A stretch of DNA of 64,000 bases from Monosporascus cannonballus (lineage: Eukaryota > Ascomycota > Sordariomycetes > Xylariales): assembly GCA_004154925.1 (NCBI GenBank), contig QJNS01000292.1:1-64000 (forward strand), in the 5' to 3' direction. Positions 36,823 through 49,849 of this stretch are shown piece by piece; the stretch's first letter is position 1, and every line of letters starts with the position of its first letter. Both the position numbers and the translations under genes were made by a program. The notes beneath the pieces are model-generated. The model worked only from the letters and a program-made list of their open reading frames with translations. It did not search any database and was not told where the DNA came from.

Positions 36823-39479
36823 AAAAAATATTAATTATAAACGTTAATTAAATGCGTTTTTTATAATAAAATATATATTATTACTTTTATAGCGTTAAGT
36901 TCCGGTTAGGCGGACGTCGATATCGTAATGTTCCTTTTACGTTTTAATAATTTTTAATCGTTACGTTATTATTGTAACGCCGTTTTTTCTCTTAAGGTTA
37001 AGTTACTTTATATCGCGTAATTATTATAGTAACGCGTTATTATTTAGCCGCTGGTTTTATAGCTTAATTATCTATAATATTAATAAAATTTATACTTATT
37101 TTTATTAATTTTAATATAATATAGGCCTAATTATAACGTTATTATAACCTCGGCTTAATAAAATATTTTTTCCTTTTTTACGTACGTTTTGCGTTATTCC
37201 TTATTATTATTTTAATAATACCTAGTATTAATTAAATAGTCTAGGTTTATTGAGGTTATTTTTGTAAAATTTAATTATATTAAAATTATATTTCTTAAAA
37301 TTCGTAACCGATTTCTAAGTAAGACGGTATAATTACAGTTATTTAACTTTATATTCGAAACCGTATTTAATATTTTTAAAATTTAGAATTTTTTCGAAAC
37401 AATATTTAACGTTTTTTATATTATCCGTATTTATAACGATAACGCTTTCGGTCCAAATACTTTATTTCCCGTTTATTATCTTTTACAATAGAAAACTTAA
37501 TTTATAAAGTTAAATTAAAATAAATATAAAAAATTAGAAACAACTTATATTATGCCGGTTGCTTTAGGGTTATAATACGAAAATATATTTTAATAATTAT
37601 ATAAAGGTCTATTTACTTATTATTAAATTTATCGTTAAGCCGTTTTAATTTTATATAATATATATTAACTTAAATCTGGTTTTTTTACGAATATACCGGC
37701 GTTATTACGATATCGATTAGCTTATTCCGCGTACCGGTTTTACATTTCCGTTACTAATGCTTTAATCTTTTTTAAGATGCGTTTTAATTTATTTAAATAA
37801 TTTATTATTTTAGTATATTTTTCTTATTACGTAAACGTTTTAGAAATTTGGAAAAGTTATTACCGTTTTATATTTATAATAAAATAGAATTCATAATTTA
37901 AAAAAAATAAAACGTTAATAATTTAGAATATATAATTATTATTAACGAATTCGACTAAAAAAGATTAATTTACTTAATTATCCTAATAAAATAAATAATA
38001 ATGCCGTAAATATTATTTTATTACCGTATTAACGATTTTTATCTAATTATTAATTTGAAAATAATAAATTGTTAAAATGTGAAACGTAACGCCTAAATAT
38101 CGATTTAATTTTTTTCAAAAAATTAAAATAAATTATATGCCGAGGTTTAATATAATTATGGTTAAGGTGCTATATAGACGATAAATATCGAAAAGAAAAA
38201 CGTCGGCGAAAGCAATTACGGATATATTTATAAGAGCAATAAAACAACGTATTTTTGTAAATTTATTAATTATTATAAAAACGTATTTATAAATATGTCC
38301 GGATTTTTTATAAAGAGGAAAAAACCGACTTAATTTACGAAAATATCGTTTTATAAGCGAAACGTAACCAATAAAAAGTTTAAAAAAAAACTCGTCGGCA
38401 AAATTTTGGATATTTTAATATAGCAGCAAAAATGATAACTTTATATAAACGTAATTACGTTCCGTAATAAGCGTAATTAATAATAATTCTATTATAATAA
38501 ATCGTATATTTTAAAATGCTTGAAATAATCTGTAAGTATTATATTATAATTACGGTATAATATCTGTAATTTTAAAACCTTATTATTTAATATAAATACG
38601 CCTTTATATCGCCTTATAAATTGTTTTCGTAATTTTAAGCGTTTTACGGATATTTAATTTAAACCGTTTATAAATTAGATTTACGAATATTGTCAAAATA
38701 TCGTTAATTAATATAGATAATTTATAGGTATTATCAATTAATATATTTATTAATTAATTAACGTTTATGGTATATATTTTAAAAAAAGGTTTTTATTATT
38801 TAGGTAAAAATATTATTCGATATTAATACGTTATTTTATTGTTAGTAATATTATAGCGATCTGTAGGTTAAAGGCCGAATTAACGCAATAACGCGTTTAG
38901 GACCGTAACCTTTTTTCCCGATTTATAAATTATTTAAAATCGGAAATTAGTAAAAAATTCGGATTAACGTATTTAGCATTAATTTAAAAGTTTTATAAGA
39001 GGGAAATATTATAATCTTTTATAATCGGTAATAACTTATACGGGTTTTTCGGCCCGTTATAATTTCGGATATTATTTTTCGAAAGTTTTAATAATAATTA
39101 ATAATTTTTTATTATAAATTTCGTAATTATATTTTGTTAGATTATATTATGTTAAAAAAAGGCGAGAAACCGTAAACCGCCTAATATATTATATTATAAA
39201 AATATTTTTCTTAACGTTTAATCGGAAATATCGAGTTTTAAAATTATTTTGCTCTAAAAGTTATAATATAATAAAACCTGTACCGTAAAAAACGTTTTTA
39301 AAGCGTTAAAAGGCCGTTTTAACGTTTTGCGATTAATAAAAAGTCTTTTATAAATTGCCGGTAAAAATCTGCGAAACTGAAAAAACTTTATAATTTTTAT
39401 AACCTTTCGCAGAGTTTTTATTTTTAAATAATTTTAATTTTTTCGAGGTCCATAATAATATTATTAGTAAAGATTATTA

Positions 39480-40169
39480 GGCTTAAGTAACGTATTTTCG
39501 TTACGTTAAATTCGTATTTCCGAATATTAATGATTAATTTCGTATTTATAAAGCCACAGATTATTTCGCGTATATAACCTTTATATTTGTTTATTTTTGC
39601 TATAAATTAAAATATTATTAAGGTAAGTTATAACTTATTTATTTAAAAGGTCGAATAATATATAATTATTATAATATTAAAATAAATTTGGGGCCTTTAT
39701 TATATTAAAATTTGAAATAAAATATTCGAATAACTCGAATTAGATTATAAAGATTATTTTCTATTTATCTTTAAAAGTAATACGTAGATAATTAAAGATT
39801 ATAACAATATTAAGCTTTATAAATATCCGTGTCGAATAAAAGGTATTTACGGTTTTCCGGATTAAAAGAATAAAATAATAGTTTTTTACCGTAATATTAT
39901 TAAAGCTGCGATAATTAACGTAAATACGTGTTCTATTTTCCGGCTTTTTTGCGAATAAAATAAGAGTTATTATTAAAAATTATTAAGATAAATAAAACCT
40001 TTTTTAAGTAATTATCGATATATTTTCGTATCGTTAGTAGTTTATAGGAGGACATAGTTTTTATACGGTTATACGGTGGCGTTTGGTCTGGAAATAATTC
40101 GATCTTATAGTCGAAAAATCGGTGCGGTAATAAGGAGTTAACGTTGCGAAAAACGAACGTTTTCGCCAA
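39480..40169 (-). pseudogene. Element A reverse transcriptase (RIP-degraded)
   Basis: The minus frame reads HRFFDYKIELFPDQTPPYNR and then KLLTIRKYIDNYLKK, the conserved entry of gypsy reverse transcriptases. It is followed downstream by the catalytic box read as YLNNILIYS near 39600, where family members have YLDDILIYS, and by the thumb-region match INIRKYEFNVTKIRYL. Asp-to-Asn changes and many stops are RIP G-to-A effects. It is not functional. Confidence 0.8.
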
Positions 40170-40365
40170 ATTATAGTACTTAAGTAATAAATTTTTTAAA
40201 ATTTCGGTTATTATTATCGTTAGTTTGCCGTCGAAATACTTTTGTATATTTTTTTCAGTTACGCAGCAGAATTAGAACGTTTCGGTTATTTAGTTATGAA
40301 AGGTCCGTAATTTAAGGAGAATAATATCCGAATTGATATTATGGTTTTAAAAAAGAAATATTACG

Positions 40366-40777
40366 TGTTACGACCTGACAAGCCACGGCCTCCAGAAACG
40401 GTCGCAACGGAGAAGGCCAAGAAAACTATGTGGATCAGGTCACGTAATGGATTACCAACTTACTAGTGGTGAACCAGTGAGCCGGATTATCAATTTACTA
40501 GTGGTAAGCCAGTAAGCCGGATCACCAACTTACTGGTAATGATCCAGCTAAAGAAAAAGGATATATACATTTATTAATTCCATAATTTAAATAATTTCAA
40601 TTTGTAATATTTATTAATACCAAATATTTACATTATAATATCATTATTTAAAGCATTTTTGGTATTATAAAACGTAATACGTTATTATATTTATTACTTA
40701 AATTCCTACGATATTCCTGTTAATATAAACCCGTCGACTTAAGATTTAATAGTTGGTTAAATTGTTTAGCCGTTATA
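40366..40777 (+). repeat. Element C 5' LTR
   Basis: 412 bp, starts TGTTACGACCTGACAAG, end RIP-mutated to CCGTTATA. Contains two full units of a roughly 35-bp tandem repeat (GGATTATCAATTTACTAGTG...) plus a partial unit. Confidence 0.9.
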
Positions 40778-40979
40778 CGTTACAAAATTTTATTTAGTAG
40801 TACCGTTAAACTTTAAACAATATTTAACATTATTAAAATATTAACCAGTATTTAGGAAACCCTTATTTAACAACTTTAAGCTCGAATTTAGGAGTTAAAA
40901 AAAGAAGTTCGACAGCTTAAAGCTACGCCATTTACCTAACCCTTTTTCGCTTATATAAAGCCAAAAAATTAGAACCTTA

Positions 40980-41700
40980 TAATGAAAAAAGCAACCCTTA
41001 GATTTTTTTAAATTTAGGTACGAATTTACTTTTATTTTTTAAATCTTGGTAATCTAACGGATATAGTTCTAATAATGGAAGTATGCCTAATAAGAAATAC
41101 GGCTAATTGGTTTAAGCTTATTATGAAAAACTTTTTAAAAATAAAAAAAGTAAATAAGAAAGATTTTATTAACGAAATCTTTTTAATTTATACCAATTTC
41201 GAAAATAAAATGCGTAATAATTTCGGCAATTCGGATAAAAAACGATTAATAACTTAATAACTTTTATAATTTCGACAAAAAGGATTTGCGTTTAAATACG
41301 CCGTAATTTTTAAAAATTTCGCAATTAAGGCAAAATAAGGAGATAACGAAGCTAACGCCCTTATTAATATGTTTTATAAAGGGTTAAAGGATAATATAAA
41401 AATAAGATTATTCGGATCGAACGATTAATTGCTTTAAACCGGTATATCGCAAAAGTAATTAAAATTAATAACCGATAGTTTAAGAGATAATAGAAAAAAA
41501 ATAATACGTTTTACGTTTGGAATATAAGTTTAACCAGGAGAAAAAACGAAACGTACCCTTTATTTTTTATAAAACGGCGCCAGAACTTATGGAATTCGGC
41601 GTTACTTACAGATAGAATTAGAGCCAGATTAAATGCTTTAATTATGGCAAAATAGGACATAAGGCCTATAAATATAAGAAACCCAAGAAGTTACAATAAA
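40980..41700 (+). pseudogene. Element C gag remnant
   Basis: A readable stretch at 41075-41257 matches the retrotransposon capsid pattern (FINEIFLIYTNFENKMRNNF then GNSDKKR). The nucleocapsid knuckle at about 41634-41675 reads C-F-N-Y-G-K-I-G-H-K-A-Y-K-Y, so two of three cysteines are now Tyr. Stops interrupt elsewhere. Confidence 0.75.
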
Positions 41701-43479
41701 ATAACTAAATTCTTATACCGAAAAAACAATTTAGGAATAATTAAAAAATAATAGCAAAATTATTAACATAATTTAAGCCAAGTATAAATCAGGTTTATAA
41801 CAAAAGGTCCAACCGGGATTATTACGATAAGAAATTTGACGTGGAATACAAAAAGCCAGAAAACTAGCTCGATAGATATTGCGAATATAGCAAAAAGCGT
41901 TATAAGGATAATTATACGAATACCGGGATTAAATAGAAGAACTTTGTCCCGGAATACCTGATCGATACGGTAAAATATATGTCATATATTATCGATAACG
42001 AGAATATCCCGATTAGGAAAAATAAAAATAATATATTTACGTACGAATTATTCGTATATATTACGAAAGATTCGATTTTCCAAACCGTACCGGGCATAAC
42101 AAAAATAATAAGTAATAGTATTAACAGTTTCGAACTATAATTTCAGAAAATATTCAACAATTAGCCGAAGCAAAAAGCTGGCCTAAAAAAGTAATACCCG
42201 TAAGAAAACCCCTTTTATTATTATAAATGGTATAATTATTAAACGAAAAAAAAGTTAATTTAACGTACGGTAAAGAAATATTATTAAAAAGTCATTACGG
42301 ATTTTTATTTTCAATTAGCATTTATTACGGATTTCCAAAAAAAATTATTAAAAAAATACGTTAGTTTATAGAAAATCTTTAGAATAATAATTAAAACGAC
42401 GTATAATGGGATATAATCGTAAATATAAGAAAATAATTTATTCAATAAAGAAAAAAACTGCAAAAAAATTAAAAAATAATTAATACGGTTCGAAGAAATA
42501 ATACGCCAATAATAATAATAAATATAACAGCTTAATACGTTAAACGAAAAAACATAAATAAGGTTCGACAAATTCGAATAGGAATTAAAAGAAAAAGATT
42601 ATTTGTAAAAAAGCCGTAAAATAACGAAACTTAAAAAATTAAGGGAAATTTTTAAAAAAGGTTTTAAACGCGATAATAGGAAATGTTAATAACCTTATTA
42701 CTTTGGATATACGAATTAAAACGTACTGGTATACCGTAATAATAGATTACAAAACTTTAAGCGGAAATTATATTATATCAGATATAATTAATAAGCTTAA
42801 ATTATTATAAAGATATAAGTTAAAACCTTATATAGTAACGAATGCCGAAAATTAGGAATTCGTTTACGATAACGGAAAAATTATACGCGAAATTAATTAT
42901 TTTGAGATTTTTATCAAAGGACGATATTAAATAGTTAATTTCGATATTATTTTATTCGGGAATTACGATATGATTTTAGAATTACCATAGATATGCTAGT
43001 ACGGAGTTTTAATTAACGGCGAAACTAGTCAGGTAAAATTTGTTTTATTTTTTATTAATAAATAAAAGAAAAAAAATTTAAAATCTTAATATTCGATCGA
43101 TAATAGCGACGAATGCAGATATAAGGATACGATAGATATTTTATTATTCAAAGGAATAAGATATAAAAAATACGAGTATTAAAAAAAATACGACGTATTG
43201 TTATTATTATTAAAGCGAAATTAAAGTAATTAAATAACGATTTAGAAAAATAATAGGCCTAAAAGTTAAAAAATTTAACTAATATATTATTATAATATTA
43301 TAAATACGAGTAGTTTTTTAAAAAAAGAGCTTAATATAAAATTACTAGAATATAACGAATAAAATTATAAAATAGTTTTTAAAAAAGGATTTTTGACAAA
43401 ATTTTACCTTATTTATAACCTTAATGGAAATAAGTTACGTATTCTTAAAGAATACCTAGAAAATCGATTACAGAAAAGA

Positions 43480-45165
43480 TAAATTCAACCTTCGAAATTA
43501 CCAGCAGGATACCTTATGTTTTTCGTATTTAAAAAAAACGAAAAATTACGATTTGTAATTAATTATCGATAATTAAACAATATTACTGTTAAGGATCGAA
43601 TATTATTATCGTTAATTACGGAAATAAAAAACCGATTTTACGGAACTAAATAATTTATAGCATTCGATTTCAGAAATAAATATAATTTTATTAGGATTAA
43701 AAAAAGATACGAATAAAAAACAGTTTTTAAAATAAAATACGGATTATTTAAATATTTGGTTATATTAATAGGATTTACGAACGTACTAATAACTTTTTAG
43801 CGGATGGTAAAATACGTATTACGAAAATACCTTAATATTTTTGTCGTTTGCTATTTTAACGATATTTTTAATTTTTTTAAAAACAGAAAAAATATACGCA
43901 AAATATGTTTATAAGGCTTTTTAAGCTTTATAGGACATAAGGTTATTTATTAACGCAGAAAAAAGTTAATTTTATATATAGGATTTATAAAACCTTAAAA
44001 CGATTTCGACGCACATATTCCTTTTTTAAAATAAAATTAACGATATAAAAAATTATACGGTAATGCGATATTTGTGTTAAAGCAAAAACTCGACAATATA
44101 AGCCATACAAAGAATTACAGCTATTATTAATTACAAAACGATTATGGTATTTAATTATATTTAATTTCATTATTAAATTTTTTATATTAGAAAATCCAGT
44201 TACGGGAATATATTACGATAGCATTTTTGTAATCGTCGATCGATTTACGAAATTTTCCTATTTTCTATTATATTATAAGGACATAAACGCCGAATAACTG
44301 GCATACATTTTTTTCAAATATATTTTTTATATATATAAATTATTAATAAAAATTATATTAAATAAAGGATTAATATTGGTATCAAAATTTTAACAAGGCC
44401 TTATAATATAAATCGGTTTAAATTATAAATTATTTAACGTATTTAAACCATAAATAAATAAATAAATAAAACGAATAAATCAAACTTTAAAAATTTACTT
44501 ATAATATTATATTAATTACGAAAAAAATAATTAAATTAAAAAATTACTAATTATTTAACTAGCTTATAATATTAGTTATTACGAAAATAATAAGATAATA
44601 TTTACGAACGTAAATTTTGGTTTTGTTTTAAAGATTTATAAAAAATGCGCGATAACAATTTAATTAATATTAAAATAATCCTTATATTAAAATAATTACG
44701 ATAGTTATATTAAAAAATAAAAATAAAATTAGAATTCGTATAAAATTAAATAAATAAATATTATAATTAAAAAAAGTTAAAGGGATTAACTTTCTAAAAA
44801 GGGGGAATGGTTTTTTATTTATTAAAAATATTTAAATAAAATAACCAAATAAAAAACTTGATTTCAAATATATCGGTTTATATAAAATTGCCAAAAAAAT
44901 CTTAAAAAATAATTATTAATTAAAATTTCCATTAAAAATTAAATTCTATTTATTTTTTTATATTTCCTTATTTAAATCAGTAACAAACATAATTAAAGTA
45001 TATACGGCATAAGATAATATGAAAATATAAAATAAACGAATATATAAGGTAGAGAAAATTTTCGACATACGAAAACAAAACGGATTTACCCAGTACTTAA
45101 TTAAATAGAAAAAATACCCAAATTCCAAAAATATTTAGGAACTTGTTAAAAATTTTATTGGCGCC
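43480..45165 (+). pseudogene. Element C reverse transcriptase, integrase and chromodomain remnants
   Basis: Reverse transcriptase at 43500-43880 is recognised by AGYLMFFVFKKNEKLRFVIN then FNIFIFVVCYFNDI-type blocks. The sequence then jumps within about 200 bp to the end of the integrase zinc-binding head (CDICVKAKTRQYK, about 44070-44110) and the core (FVIVDRFTKFSYF region, 44220-44270). A chromodomain trace (YKVEKIFDIRKQNGFTQYL then KKYPNSKN) lies at 45045-45150. RNase H was not found. Multiple stops. Confidence 0.75.
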
Positions 45166-45792
45166 TAACGCCTATTAAAAAATTTTTATTAATAACGGCA
45201 GAACCACTCGAAATAATAATATTCCAATTTACGAGATTTACAGAAAAAAACCTTTGGTTTACCGTATTCCAATTAATAACGTTTACCTTTTTTAAGGTTT
45301 AAACCTCGATTACGGATTCCGATTTTAATTACGTAAAATTATTAAAATTATTTAAGGATTAAAAGGTATAATTAATAAGTTTTGCACCCTAAGATTAATA
45401 ATATTAACGTTAACGACGTATACAAAAAAACGCGCAAAAATTTCGAATAAAAATTTTTCGGCCGTTAATTTTTTTTTAATCTTTTCGATTTTGCGATATA
45501 GCAATTAATTATGGAAATAAAGATTCCCGTTCCGTTATACGAATAACCTCTACGGACATATTCCTTATAACAAAAAACCTTATTTATTATTTAGTAATTA
45601 AACTGCCGAATAAAACAAAAAAAAATATTATATTAAAATTTTTAAGTTTAATTAAATTAGCTAAGGCAAGTCGCTGTTCGGATTTGCGAAAGTAACGTTT
45701 GGACATACCGGAAGACATATTAAAGGTATATGGAGAAAACTTACCAGAAAAAAAGAAATCTTAAGGACAAGATTTTGGGAAAGGGGAGATCG

Positions 45793-46236
45793 TGTTACGA
45801 CCTGACAAACCACGGCCTCCAGGAACGGTCGCAACGGAAAAGGCCAAGAAAACTATGTAAATCAGGTCACGTAATAAATCACCAACTCACTAGTGGTAAG
45901 CCAGTAAGCCGGATCACCAACTTACTGGTAATAAGCCAGTAAGCCGGATTATCAATTTACTGGTGGTAAGCCAATAAGCCGGATCACCAACTTACTGGTA
46001 ATGATCTAGCTAAAAAAATATATATACGCTTATTAATTCTATAATCTAAATAATTTTAATTTGTAATATTTATTAATACCAAATATTTGCATTATAATAT
46101 CGTTACCCAAGGCACTTTTGGCATTACGAGACGTGATACGTTACTGTATTTATTGCTTAGATTCCCACGATACTCCTGCCAATATAAACCCGTCGACTTA
46201 AGGTTTAATAGTTGGTTAAACCGCCTAGCCGTCACA
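45793..46236 (+). repeat. Element C 3' LTR
   Basis: 444 bp, TGTTACGACC...CTAGCCGTCACA. It carries one more 35-bp repeat unit than the 5' LTR and is less RIP-mutated toward its 3' end. Confidence 0.92.
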
Positions 46237-46902
46237 TTACGCAAAATCGTAATAAACGTTAACAACGCCGTTTTGTTTACGGATAATAATTAGAAAGGTA
46301 AGAAAACGATTTTGCGTAATACGTTTATAAGGGCGAAAAATCTAGTTAAGGATATAGAATTTATTATTACGTTTTTTATGCGACAAAATATTAAAAAAAT
46401 TAATAATACGAAATAATCGTATTATTGCAAGTATAACGTTAAGATAAGACAAAAAGATTAAAAAAAGTAAAATGTAATTTTGCTGAAAGTAAGAAAATTA
46501 GAAATTTCGGTATTATTTTGTTATTTATGCGTATTATTTCCGCCGTTTAATTAATCGACGAGTTATGCTTTCGAAACCAAAATAACCCGAAAATTATATT
46601 AGAACTGTTTAAGAGCTATTAGTAAAAGGTAAGGTATTCCGTAACAAAACCTATACGGAATTATACTATATAGACCGTCGTAATCGAACCGGCTATGGTT
46701 TTATTTATTAATTTAAGTTAGCAGAATTAAGGCATTAAGTAATAAAGGATATTATTTTAGCGTACGAAATTATTATTAATAAATTTTATAAGGAAGCATC
46801 TGTAATTTATTATAAACTGTACCGACAATGCGGCACCGTCGTTAAATTGTAAATAAAACGAAACGAAAAAAATATATTAAAATTTATAAAACGTATATAT
46901 AG

Positions 46903-47282
46903 TGTTACGACCTGACGGGCTTCGGTCTCAGAAAACGGTCAACGAGGATGACACGGACCACCTCCCAGGTCACGTGATGGGTACTTAGCAAAGATCTGCT
47001 GAACACAACTGATCAGCATTAAGCAATTGTTCAGCAAGAATTCACTAAGCACAGTTAAGCAGAGATAAGCAGTAATACCAGGAACTAATATATATATATG
47101 CTCATTATTTCCATAGTTTAAATAGCTTTAGCTTGCAATACAATATCGTTATCCAAGGCACCCTTGGTATTACGAGACGTAATACGTTACTGTATCTATT
47201 GTTTAAAATCTCACGATACTCCTGCCAACATAAACCCGTACGACTAAGGTTTAATAGTTGGTTAAACCTTCTAGCCGTCACA
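46903..47282 (+). repeat. Solo LTR D (C family) inside element A
   Basis: 380 bp, TGTTACGACC...CTAGCCGTCACA, flanked by TATAG (46898-46902) and TATAA (47283-47287); the mismatch is a RIP-type G-to-A. The LTR itself is hardly RIP-mutated although the surrounding element is. Confidence 0.88.
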
Positions 47283-48976
47283 TATAAGTTTAGTTTATTA
47301 TTATTTTAATAACTTAATAAGCGTTTCCAGTTGCGATTTATTTTAAAAATTAAACGTTTTCTTATTGCGCCGTATTAATATTTAGCTGCAGTATTATAAG
47401 CGCTATGTTAATTATTATAAATTGCGGGCGCCGGTTAAAGCATATAAAAATAATATCTTTCTTTTCTGCAATATATGCAAAGGTTTAGCTTCCGCCGGCG
47501 TTACTTTTTCTTTTCGGTTAAAAAGGGGCGGGGCCCGATAACTTTAGTTATTACCGCATCTAACTGCATAAGTTCGGGCTCGGGAGGCGCCGGGGCGCTC
47601 GGCGAGCGTTACGGTACCGTATTACTGGCGATTTGGTTTTTGGCTATACGTTTACGAAAAGTCCGATTTGCTATATTATTAAAAAAGTTTTTGAAAAGCC
47701 GTATTTACTCTTGATCATTTTTGGAAGCAAAGCGTTATACCTGCGGAATAAGGGTTTTTTAAAATCCCCCGTTAATTTTTTGTTATAATACGATAATACG
47801 TAAGGCTGGCGGTTGCCGGCTTTGATCGACCAGGCGTATAAAGCTGCTAATAAAATCGGCAAATACTATTAAGCCCTATTTTAATGCTTAAAAATTCCTC
47901 GAAACCTAAGTTGATATAATAATAAAAATATAAACTTAATTTAAAAACAAAAACATATCGCTTATATTTCGTTATCCTAGCAATTATATCTCGGAATTCG
48001 TAAATTATATTATTATATTATCAACTTTATTGCGTATATATAAATAAATATTACTCTAAAGCCGTTAAAATATATACATAATCCGGCTTACAGCCAAAAA
48101 ATAAATATTTCGATTAATTATAAATTTTAAATATAGTAAAAAATACTAATTAATATATTTTTCCTAACGGATTATCGAATCGTTAACGTTGCCTTTAAAT
48201 ATAAGCAATTCAAAATTACAGAAATAATAATTATCCGTTATCCCAAAAGAGATATATTGTAAGTTCATTAAAAGTTAAATAACGCCGGATTATAAAATTA
48301 TTTTAAATAAAATACTAGCGAATAACGTTAATATGCTTCTTATAACCGTAACTTATTATAACAACCGTTTTACGGCAGTTAGGCGTTTTTATAAATAAAA
48401 TTTTTAAAGGCGGATTATTCCGTTCGTCGTAACAATTATTACGGCTATAAAACGTTTACGAAACTGGTTTTATTCGATTATAATTTAATTCGTAATAATT
48501 AAATAATCGTAAAACTAACAATTTTTATATAATAATTATTTAGCAATTCGTATGGATTACTTTACGTTTATAAATTATTCCTTAATTTAAATATTTTCGT
48601 ATTTTAAACGTTAATAAATTTCCTTAAAATTCGCGAAAATACTCCCAAATATTTTTAAAGGTATTCGTATTATTCGAAAAAACGCCTTAACGGTATAAAA
48701 TCGTAAATAAGCCGCGTTATAACGGCAGTTAAATAAGGGAATTCCTAAAAAAATACTTTGGAATTTATAGATCGAAAAAGCAGCATTACGTTATTATTTT
48801 GTCCATATTTAAAGGTAGGCGTATTAATACCCGTATTACCCTTTTCAAAGGTCGGGAGATCTGGAAATATCATGGCGAGGTGGCGACGTAACAACGGCGG
48901 ACCTGGAGCGCGGTGTAAGCGGTGTTATAACGAGGCTATGTAAATTGCCATAAAGTTTTTTGAAGGTGCAACAAAC

Positions 48977-49126
48977 TGTCACGGCATTATACGTCTCTTA
49001 GGTTTCTGGAAGATATTCTGTTGTTGCACGAGGAAGAAAGAAGAGAGCTATCTAGCAAACGTATAGCGCTTACATATATATAGCGAAACGGCGGCTTAAA
49101 TAAGCCGCTTCGCTAGTGCCGTAATA
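48977..49126 (-). repeat. Element A 5' LTR
   Basis: 150 bp, TGTCACGGCATTA...TAGTGCCGTAATA on the plus strand. Its ends form a 13-bp imperfect inverted repeat. It contains a TATATATA stretch and a long GC-rich palindrome around GCGAAACGGCGGCTTA. Confidence 0.85.
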
Positions 49127-49290
49127 GTACGTAAATAATTTAAGTATTACTGCTTTTACTAAATGTATTTATAGCTCAGTTTCTTTTTAAGCTATTTTAC
49201 GAACCCCGTAGCTTTATGTAGCTTCATAATACACTCGATACTTCTTAAGTCTCTCCTATTCCTTTTCCCATACAAATCCTTGAGAGGTAG

Positions 49291-49600
49291 TGTTACGACC
49301 TGGCAGGCTACGGTCTCCGGAACGGCCGCAACGGAAACAGCCAAGAAGATCAAGTGGGTCAGGTCACGTGATGGAACACCAACTTACTGGTGGTGAGCCA
49401 GTGAGCCAGATAGATATATAGGCTCGTTATATCCATAGTTTAGATAGCTTCAGCTTGCAATACAACTTCGTTACCCAAGATACCCTTGGTATTACGAGAC
49501 GTGACTAAGTTATCTCATAGCTCAGATTCCCACGATACCCCTGCCAACATAAACCCGTACGACTAGGGTTTAAAGTTGGTTAAACCCCCTAGCCGTCACA
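49291..49600 (+). repeat. Solo LTR E (C family)
   Basis: 310 bp, TGTTACGACC...AGCCGTCACA, with a perfect TSD GGTAG (49286-49290 and 49601-49605). It marks the right boundary of the AT-rich block. It is the shortest family copy because its repeat/hairpin region has a single unit. Confidence 0.92.
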
Positions 49601-49849
49601 GGTAGCACCATCTTCTGTCTCAAATTCTTACAGTCCCACGCCCGCAACGCAACACCGCCCATGCTCTTCGAGCCACGGAAGAGGCTCTATTCCTTGATTC
49701 CACATTATCCAGGGAGCCGTGCCACAGTGCATTCACATCTTTTGTGTCTTGGAGGAATCACCTGCTAGAAGAGCCTCGGTAGATAGGCCCAACACAGGAG
49801 AGTATTGGACAGCGATACTACGTGCACATCCCTAGTCTCTTCAATTCAG

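Larger units (their letters stand above)
40366..46236 (+). mobile_element. Element C: Ty3/gypsy chromovirus nested in A, internally deleted
   Basis: LTRs at 40366-40777 and 45793-46236 are flanked by a perfect 5-bp TSD, TTACG (40361-40365 and 46237-46241). A polypurine tract (GGGAAAGGGGAGAT) directly precedes the 3' LTR. Plus-strand order: gag with CCHC knuckle, reverse transcriptase, integrase, chromodomain. At 5.87 kb it is short: reverse transcriptase runs almost directly into the integrase core, so RNase H and the integrase zinc-binding head appear deleted. RIP has introduced many stops. Related copies occur as solo LTRs at 46903, 49291 and 60600 and as partial elements after 61224. Confidence 0.88.
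28119..49126 (-). mobile_element. Element A: Ty3/gypsy retrotransposon, host of the nested stack
   Basis: Two 150-bp direct repeats (28119-28268 and 48977-49126) bound the block. The 5-bp sequence GTACG flanks it at 28114-28118 and 49127-49131, so they are the LTRs of one insertion. Pol reads on the minus strand, so the 5' LTR is at 48977-49126. A minus-strand A7G3 purine tract touches the 28268 LTR end, as expected for a PPT. Removing B, C and solo LTR D with their TSDs leaves about 7.36 kb, a normal gypsy length. Reverse transcriptase is recognisable at 39480-40169; gag-like Pro-rich sequence lies near 47.5-47.7 kb. RIP has destroyed all frames. Confidence 0.85.
27758..49290. other. RIP-degraded AT-rich block
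   Basis: Composition shifts abruptly to AT-rich. Remaining cytosines occur mostly in CpG while CpA is scarce and TpA abundant, as expected of RIP in Pezizomycotina. Frames from retroelement proteins carry many TAA/TAG stops. Exceptions are the solo LTR at 46903-47282, parts of the 3' LTR of element C, and a CpG-rich patch near 47520-47640. Confidence 0.85.
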
